Positions 58,525 through 64,000 of a stretch of DNA of 64,000 nucleotides are shown here, in pieces. The position numbers and the translations under genes were made by a program. The notes beneath the pieces were generated by a model that saw only the letters and a program-made list of their open reading frames with translations, was not told the origin of the DNA and did not search any database. Positions within the stretch are counted from its first letter, which is position 1; the number at the start of each line of letters is the position of its first letter. The DNA is taken from contig DGLA01000002.1 of the NCBI GenBank assembly GCA_002387205.1, forward strand, positions 124,001 to 188,000, in the 5' to 3' direction. The DNA comes from Stutzerimonas stutzeri (GTDB taxonomy: Bacteria > Pseudomonadota > Gammaproteobacteria > Pseudomonadales > Pseudomonadaceae).

Positions 58525-60444
58525 TTGAACGACATGGCAAAAAACCTCATTCTGTGGCTGATCATCGCTGCTGTCCTTGTGACAGTGATGAACAATTTCT
58601 CCAGCCCGACCGAGCCTCAGACGCTCAATTACTCCGATTTTATCGAGCAGGTAAAAGAGGGGCGCGTCGAGCGCGTTACCGTCGATGGCTTCGTGATTAC
58701 TGGCAAGCGTAGCGATGGTGAGAGCTTCAAGACGATTCGTCCTGCTATTCAGGACAACGGTTTGATAGGTGATCTCATCAACAACGATGTAGTCATCGAA
58801 GGCCGACAGCCAGAGCAGCAGAGCATCTGGACCCAGTTGCTGGTCGCCAGCTTCCCGATCCTAGTCATCATTGCGGTCTTCATGTTCTTCATGCGCCAGA
58901 TGCAAGGTGGAGCCGGGGGTAAGGGCGGGCCGATGAGCTTTGGCAAGAGCAAGGCGCGGCTTCTGTCCGAGGATCAGGTCAAGACGACCTTCGCAGATGT
59001 TGCTGGCTGTGACGAGGCCAAGGAGGAGGTAACCGAGCTCGTAGAGTTTCTCCGAGATCCCGGCAAGTTTCAGCGTCTTGGTGGTCGCATTCCCCGCGGG
59101 GTTCTGATGGTTGGGTCGCCGGGTACCGGTAAGACTCTCCTGGCCAAGGCTGTCGCTGGAGAAGCGAAGGTCCCTTTCTTTACGATATCCGGTTCTGACT
59201 TTGTTGAAATGTTCGTCGGTGTAGGTGCGAGCCGCGTCCGTGACATGTTCGAGCAAGCCAAGAAGCACGCGCCCTGCATTATCTTTATCGACGAAATCGA
59301 TGCGGTGGGTCGGCATCGCGGTGCCGGTCTCGGCGGCGGTCACGATGAGCGCGAGCAGACGTTGAACCAGTTGCTTGTCGAGATGGATGGCTTCGAGATG
59401 AACGATGGCATTATTGTCATCGCTGCTACCAACCGGCCGGACGTGCTCGACCCAGCACTGCTTCGCCCCGGTCGTTTCGATCGCCAGGTTGTAGTGGGTC
59501 TGCCGGACATTCGTGGTCGTGAGCAAATCCTTAAAGTGCACATGCGCAAGGTTCCGCTAGGCGATAGTGTCGAGCCCGCACTTATAGCCCGCGGCACGCC
59601 CGGTTTTTCAGGCGCGGACCTGGCCAACCTGGTTAATGAAGCTTCGTTGTTCGCAGCGAGGGCTGGAAAGCGCGTGGTAGAGATGAAGGAGTTCGAGTTG
59701 GCCAAGGACAAGATCATGATGGGCGCAGAGCGCAAGTCCATGGTCATGTCCGAAAAAGAGCGCCTGAATACGGCATACCATGAGGCGGGCCATGCCATTG
59801 TCGGTCGCGTCGTTCCGGAACATGATCCGGTGTACAAGGTGTCGATCATTCCTCGTGGCAGGGCGCTCGGTGTCACGATGTTCCTACCTGAGGAAGATCG
59901 CTACAGCCTCTCCAAGCGTGCCTTGATCAGCCAGATCTGTTCGCTGTTTGGTGGTCGTATCGCTGAGGAGATGACTCTCGGTTTCGAGGGGGTGACTACT
60001 GGAGCCTCAAACGACATCATGCGAGCCACGCAGCTGGCTCGGAACATGGTTACCAAGTGGGGACTTTCAGAGAAGCTTGGCCCCCTGATGTATGCGGAAG
60101 AAGAGGGAGAAGTTTTCCTTGGACGCAGTGCTGGCAGCCAGCATGCAAACGTCTCCGGAGATACCGCCAAGCTGATCGACCTTGAGGTGCGCAGCATCAT
60201 TGATCAGTGCTACGGCACCGCGAAGCAGATCCTTGCCGACAATCGAGACAAGTTGGATCTCATGGCCGAAACGCTGATGAAGTACGAAACGATCGATTCC
60301 GATCAGATCGACGACATCATGGCTGGCCGTACACCGCGTGAACCTCGTGATTGGCAAGGTGGTTCCGGCCCTACGGGCACGCCAGTTCAGCCGGAAAGTG
60401 GGCGCCCCCAGGCACCGATCGGTGGCCCCGCAGGTGAGCACTGA
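58525..60444 (+). CDS. ftsH: ATP-dependent zinc metalloprotease FtsH
   Basis: A 639-residue membrane-bound AAA+ protease: two transmembrane segments (about 6-25 and 108-128), Walker A VGSPGTGKTLLAKA near 200, Walker B IIFIDEIDAVG, second region of homology, and the zinc motif HEAGH near 425. It degrades misfolded membrane proteins, sigma-32 and LpxC. GAGGG spaced seven bases before TTG 58525 favours that start (MNDMAKNLILW); ATG 58534 is the alternative. Confidence 0.96.
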   Translation: MNDMAKNLILWLIIAAVLVTVMNNFSSPTEPQTLNYSDFIEQVKEGRVERVTVDGFVITGKRSDGESFKTIRPAIQDNGLIGDLINNDVVIEGRQPEQQSIWTQLLVASFPILVIIAVFMFFMRQMQGGAGGKGGPMSFGKSKARLLSEDQVKTTFADVAGCDEAKEEVTELVEFLRDPGKFQRLGGRIPRGVLMVGSPGTGKTLLAKAVAGEAKVPFFTISGSDFVEMFVGVGASRVRDMFEQAKKHAPCIIFIDEIDAVGRHRGAGLGGGHDEREQTLNQLLVEMDGFEMNDGIIVIAATNRPDVLDPALLRPGRFDRQVVVGLPDIRGREQILKVHMRKVPLGDSVEPALIARGTPGFSGADLANLVNEASLFAARAGKRVVEMKEFELAKDKIMMGAERKSMVMSEKERLNTAYHEAGHAIVGRVVPEHDPVYKVSIIPRGRALGVTMFLPEEDRYSLSKRALISQICSLFGGRIAEEMTLGFEGVTTGASNDIMRATQLARNMVTKWGLSEKLGPLMYAEEEGEVFLGRSAGSQHANVSGDTAKLIDLEVRSIIDQCYGTAKQILADNRDKLDLMAETLMKYETIDSDQIDDIMAGRTPREPRDWQGGSGPTGTPVQPESGRPQAPIGGPAGEH

Positions 60445-60461
60445 TCCAGGTCCATGTTTCG

Positions 60462-61313
60462 ATGACTGACGCGCTGCGCCCGACCCGGCTGCCTTGTGGC
60501 AGCCGGGTCCTTGATCTGTCTCGTCCCCATGTGATGGGCATCCTCAATGTAACCCCTGATTCGTTTTCCGATGGCGGCCAACATGCGAGTCTTGACGCGG
60601 CGCTACGTCACGCCGAGGCGATGGTGGCTGCTGGGGCAACGCTTGTTGATGTTGGTGGTGAGTCCACGCGGCCAGGGGCTCGGCCGGTGTCCCAAGCTGA
60701 GGAGCTCGATCGCGTGGCGCCTGTGGTGGAGGCCATCGCCCGTGAGCTCGACGTGATCGTTTCCGTCGATACGTCTTCCCCTGATGTATTTCTCGAATGC
60801 GCACGCCTTGGGGCGGGTTTGATCAATGATGTGCGTGCCCTTTCTCGTGATGGCGCGCTGGCGGCTGCTGCCGCGACCGGGCTGCCTGTGTGTCTGATGC
60901 ACATGCGGGGTGAGCCAGGTGATATGCAAGACAATCCGTGCTACCGGGATGTCACCGCTGAGGTTGCTGCTTTTCTCAGTGAGCGTATGGATGCCTGCGC
61001 GGGAGCGGGTATAGGAAGAGAGCGGATCATCCTTGATCCAGGTTTTGGGTTCGCCAAGAATCTTGCCCATAATCTCAGCCTGTTCAAGAACCTAGAGATA
61101 CTGCAAGCGTTAGGCAGGCCTTTGCTAGTTGGCGTTTCGCGGAAAAGCATGATCGGGCAGGTGCTTGGGCGCGATGTATCGCATCGTTTGGCAGGTAGCC
61201 TGGGCCTTGCTGCTTTGGCCGTTACCAAAGGCGCTCATATTCTGCGTGTTCATGATGTGGTCGAGACAGTTGATGTGGTTCGAATGATCGCTGCAGTGCA
61301 GGCGGCAGAATAA
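60462..61313 (+). CDS. folP: Dihydropteroate synthase
   Basis: A 283-residue TIM-barrel enzyme joining pterin and p-aminobenzoate, the sulfonamide target. Signatures are MGILNVTPDSFSDGG, VDVGGESTRPGA, and DPGFGFAKNLAHNL. It follows ftsH by 17 bases and precedes glmM by 10, the usual order. Confidence 0.96.
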   Translation: MTDALRPTRLPCGSRVLDLSRPHVMGILNVTPDSFSDGGQHASLDAALRHAEAMVAAGATLVDVGGESTRPGARPVSQAEELDRVAPVVEAIARELDVIVSVDTSSPDVFLECARLGAGLINDVRALSRDGALAAAAATGLPVCLMHMRGEPGDMQDNPCYRDVTAEVAAFLSERMDACAGAGIGRERIILDPGFGFAKNLAHNLSLFKNLEILQALGRPLLVGVSRKSMIGQVLGRDVSHRLAGSLGLAALAVTKGAHILRVHDVVETVDVVRMIAAVQAAE

Positions 61314-61323
61314 GGAAATCACC

Positions 61324-62661
61324 ATGAGCAGAAAGTATTTTGGAACCGACGGCATTCGCGGTCACGTAGGGCAATATCCAATCACCCCGGACTTTATGCT
61401 CCAGCTCGGTTGGGCAGCGGGCATGGCGTTTCGTAAACATGGGAAGTGCCGCATTTTGATCGGGAAGGACACCCGTATCTCGGGGTACATGTTCGAGTCC
61501 GCTCTCCAGGCCGGTTTGTCTGCCGCTGGGGCAGACGTATTGTTGTTGGGCCCGATGCCAACTCCTGCTGTTGCCTATCTGACGCGCACCTTTCACGCCG
61601 ATGCGGGTATCGTCATCAGCGCCTCGCATAATCCACACCATGACAATGGCATCAAATTCTTCTCAGGTCGCGGCACCAAGCTGCCGGATGAGGTGGAGCT
61701 GATGATCGAGGAGCTGCTCGATACGCCCATGACGGTGGTCGACTCTGCTCACCTTGGCAAGGCTTCGCGCATCAATGACGCCGCGGGCCGCTATATCGAA
61801 TTCTGCAAAAGCAGTGTTCCGACCAGTACCGATCTGTCTGGAATGAAACTGGTTCTCGATTGTGCTCATGGCGCAACCTACAAGGTAGCGCCCAGCGTGT
61901 TCCGGGAGTTGGGTGCGGAAGTCGTGGTGATTGCCGCGCAGCCGGATGGCTTGAATATCAACGCGGATGTGGGATCGACACACATTGGCCAACTGCAGCG
62001 GGCTGTAGTCGAACATGGCGCTGACCTGGGTATAGCCTTTGACGGTGACGGCGATCGCGTCATGATGGTGGACCACACCGGTGCGCAGGTGGATGGCGAC
62101 GAGCTGTTATTCATTATCGCTGCTGACCTGCATGAGCAGGGTCGGCTGTCTGGCGGTGTAGTCGGCACGCTCATGAGCAACCTTGGGTTAGAGCTGGCGC
62201 TCAGGGAGCGAGAGATTCCTTTTGTTAGGGCGAAGGTTGGCGATCGGTACGTGATGGCGGAAATGCATGAACGGGGATGGATGCTTGGGGGCGAGAATTC
62301 AGGTCACATCGTCTGTGCCCAGCATGTGACCACGGGTGATGCAATCATAGCGGCGCTCCAGGTTGTGCTGGCGCTTCGACGGCGTGGACAGAGCCTGGCT
62401 CAGGAACGCCTTGCCCTGAGAAAGTGTCCCCAGGTGCTTATCAATGTTCGCTTTTCAGGCGATCACGATCCGATCTCGGCCCCGCAGGTGGTTGCGGCCT
62501 GTGACCGTGTGACCGAGCGAATGGCGGGTCGAGGGCGCGTCCTGTTGCGAAAGTCCGGTACCGAGCCGTTGGTGCGTGTGATGGTTGAAGGAGATGAAGA
62601 ACAGCAGGTTCGGCGTTATGCCGAGGAGCTGGCGGATGTGGTTAGGGAAGTTTGTGCGTGA
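61324..62661 (+). CDS. glmM: Phosphoglucosamine mutase
   Basis: A 445-residue phosphohexomutase turning glucosamine-6-P into glucosamine-1-P for UDP-GlcNAc. The phosphoserine is in GIVISASHNPHHDNGIK near residue 101, the metal loop in AFDGDGDRVMM near 242, the sugar loop in GGENSGH, and phosphate binding in LLRKSGTEPLVRVMVE. AAGGAAATC precedes the start. Confidence 0.97.
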   Translation: MSRKYFGTDGIRGHVGQYPITPDFMLQLGWAAGMAFRKHGKCRILIGKDTRISGYMFESALQAGLSAAGADVLLLGPMPTPAVAYLTRTFHADAGIVISASHNPHHDNGIKFFSGRGTKLPDEVELMIEELLDTPMTVVDSAHLGKASRINDAAGRYIEFCKSSVPTSTDLSGMKLVLDCAHGATYKVAPSVFRELGAEVVVIAAQPDGLNINADVGSTHIGQLQRAVVEHGADLGIAFDGDGDRVMMVDHTGAQVDGDELLFIIAADLHEQGRLSGGVVGTLMSNLGLELALREREIPFVRAKVGDRYVMAEMHERGWMLGGENSGHIVCAQHVTTGDAIIAALQVVLALRRRGQSLAQERLALRKCPQVLINVRFSGDHDPISAPQVVAACDRVTERMAGRGRVLLRKSGTEPLVRVMVEGDEEQQVRRYAEELADVVREVCA

Positions 62662-62725
62662 TTCACTTGCCAGGGTGTTCTTCGTTGAGTAACATCTGCG
62701 CCCACTTTGACCGACGAGGTAAAGC

Positions 62726-63481
62726 ATGCGTCGCCCCTTGGTAGCTGGTAACTGGAAAATGAACGGTACCCGCGCCAGCGTGGCAGAGCTGCTTGAGGCG
62801 CTTGGTCGGCAGGAATTACCTAAAGCAGTAGATGTGGTTGTTTTTCCGTCTGCTCCGCATTTAGTGCAGGCGGTCGATGCGCTTGACGGCAAGCTGATAG
62901 ACGTAGGCGCTCAGGATTGTGCAGCCGAGGCAGGCTTCGGTGCGTTCACTGGCGAGACGTCAGTTGTTCAATTGGTTGATGCTGGCTGTGGTTGGGTTCT
63001 GGTAGGGCACTCGGAGCGCCGGCTTTTGATCGGTGAGAGCGACGATCTGGTATGTCGAAAGTTCGTTGCAGCTCTGGGTGCGGGGCTGACCCCTATTCTG
63101 TGTCTTGGTGAGACGCTTGAGCAGCGTCAGGCTGGCCAGACCCTGGAGGTGATAGCTCGTCAGCTCGGTGCTGTGCTTGACGTTGCGGGTGTGTCGGTCT
63201 TTGCGAGCGCGGTTGTGGCTTACGAGCCGGTTTGGGCGATAGGGACCGGCATGACTGCGACGCCAGAGCAAGCTCAGCAAGTTCACTCGGCCATCAGAGA
63301 ACAGTTGGCGCAAAAGGATGGTGAGGTAGCTCTAAAGGCTCGCCTTTTGTATGGTGGTAGCGTTAAGGCTGACAATGCGTCCGATCTTTTCGCCATGCCT
63401 GATATCGATGGGGGGCTGATAGGTGGCGCCTCTTTGAACGCGAATGATTTCAGTGCGATTTGTCGTGCTGCAGGGAACTGA
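62726..63481 (+). CDS. tpiA: Triosephosphate isomerase
   Basis: A 251-residue TIM barrel. Substrate Lys in GNWKMNGT, catalytic His in VGHSERR, catalytic Glu in VVAYEPVWAIGTG, and the phosphate loop in GGSVKADN and GGLIGGASL. It links glycolysis and gluconeogenesis. GACGAGGTAAAGC precedes the start; secG follows after four bases. Confidence 0.97.
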   Translation: MRRPLVAGNWKMNGTRASVAELLEALGRQELPKAVDVVVFPSAPHLVQAVDALDGKLIDVGAQDCAAEAGFGAFTGETSVVQLVDAGCGWVLVGHSERRLLIGESDDLVCRKFVAALGAGLTPILCLGETLEQRQAGQTLEVIARQLGAVLDVAGVSVFASAVVAYEPVWAIGTGMTATPEQAQQVHSAIREQLAQKDGEVALKARLLYGGSVKADNASDLFAMPDIDGGLIGGASLNANDFSAICRAAGN

Positions 63482-63485
63482 ACAG

Positions 63486-63869
63486 ATGTTGCAGACTGTA
63501 GTGATTGTGGTGCATCTGCTGGTTGCCATTGGTGTTGTTGTGCTGGTGTTGCTGCAGCAGGGTAAAGGTGCGGACGCGGGAGCGTCTTTTGGATCGGGTG
63601 CTTCTGCCACGGTATTTGGAAGCCAAGGTTCTACTACCTTTCTTAGTCGTTTTACTGCTATACTTGCTGGCGTTTTTTTCTTGACGAGTCTGGGGTTGGC
63701 GTTTTTCGCAAGTCAGCAGGCAGGTCAGTTGTCGCAGGCTGGCTTGCCAGATCCTGCGGCTTTGGAAGTGCCGGCCAATGAGCCTGCTGTTGAAGATGTT
63801 CCTGTGCTGGAGTCCGCTCCGTCTGCAGGTGGTGCGACTGATGTGCCTGAGGTGCAACAGGAGCAGTAA
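63486..63869 (+). CDS. secG: Protein translocase subunit SecG
   Basis: A 127-residue SecG with two membrane helices (about 2-22 and 52-72) around the conserved loop LLQQGKGADAGASFGSGASA. The C-terminal tail is Pro/Ala/Glu-rich (about 80-127), long as in other pseudomonads. It supports SecYE in export and precedes tRNA-Leu. Confidence 0.95.
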   Translation: MLQTVVIVVHLLVAIGVVVLVLLQQGKGADAGASFGSGASATVFGSQGSTTFLSRFTAILAGVFFLTSLGLAFFASQQAGQLSQAGLPDPAALEVPANEPAVEDVPVLESAPSAGGATDVPEVQQEQ

Positions 63870-63876
63870 GGTTTTT

Positions 63877-63962
63877 GCCGAGGTGGTGGAATTGGTAGAC
63901 ACGCTACCTTGAGGTGGTAGTGGCCATAGGCTGTAGGGGTTCGAGTCCCCTCCTCGGTACCA
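63877..63962 (+). tRNA. tRNA-Leu (anticodon GAG)
   Basis: 86 bases with acceptor GCCGAGG/CCTCGGT plus ACCA (G-U closing pair), an anticodon arm CTACC-TTGAGGT-GGTAG (anticodon GAG), a long class-II variable arm and the T arm GGGG-TTCGAGT-CCCC. It starts seven bases after the secG stop, the usual place in pseudomonads. Confidence 0.96.
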
Positions 63963-63997
63963 AACAAGCAGGCCCGCAGATGCGGGCTTTCTTGTTT
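63962..63997 (+). terminator. Terminator after tRNA-Leu
   Basis: GCCCGC (63972-63977) pairs with GCGGGC (63982-63987), extended by AAACAAG/CTTGTTT (63962-63968 with 63991-63997), followed by a T-rich stretch. Confidence 0.75.
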
Positions 63998-64000
63998 CAG

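Overview
The window looks like chromosomal DNA of a pseudomonad, most likely of the Pseudomonas stutzeri group (Stutzerimonas). This rests on high-GC coding style, on recognisable Pseudomonas gene orders (glyA-soxBDAG-purU-fdhA; lldR/lldP-lldD-dld; ssrA...smpB-ratA-rnfH-bamE-fur-recN-grpE-dnaK-dnaJ-dapB-carAB-greA-rlmE-ftsH-folP-glmM-tpiA-secG-tRNA-Leu), and on an FNR-family regulator beside anaerobic metabolism genes. Assignments are from reading translations and motifs; no database search was run.

Region 1 (1-3.9 kb) is anaerobic: a Dnr-like Crp/Fnr regulator diverges from a class III ribonucleotide reductase locus. The reductase is unusual because its glycyl-radical C-terminus is a separate 54-residue gene between nrdD and nrdG. 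Region 2 (4.1-7.3 kb) is a leftward ftrABCD-type iron uptake operon (P19-like protein, cupredoxin, FTR1 permease, Fe-S membrane protein) behind a Fur-box-like site. Region 3 (7.6-9.9 kb) holds a DHA2-type efflux permease and two small genes. Region 4 (10.3-20.8 kb) is a one-carbon pathway: SHMT, four-subunit sarcosine oxidase, formyl-THF deformylase, formaldehyde dehydrogenase and an AraC/GlxA-type regulator.

Region 5 (21-34.3 kb) is an accessory, scarred region. It holds a chemoreceptor remnant, a beta-CASP nuclease, a dead IS3-family element and two diverged copies of a ~200 bp repeat, each carrying the start of a tyrosine recombinase. Between the repeats lie two lipoprotein genes; beyond them are island-type YqaJ and DUF932 genes. 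Then comes a compact three-gene unit joined by two ATGA overlaps: a 59-residue protein, a HEPN-like protein and a 919-residue protein with a KGGVGR ParA-like ATPase and a second P-loop ATPase. A frameshifted P4-type integrase closes the island against the 3' end of ssrA. The three-gene unit is the best candidate here for an undescribed system; a defence role is inference only.

Region 6 (34.3-64 kb) is core chromosome: tmRNA, lactate utilisation (Dld, LldD, LldP and LldR with two perfect TGGT-N3-ACCA operators), trans-translation factor SmpB, Fur, RecN, heat-shock chaperones with two good sigma-32 promoters, dapB, carAB with a TTG start and an upstream terminator/leader ORF, GreA, FtsH, FolP, GlmM, TpiA, SecG and tRNA-Leu(GAG).
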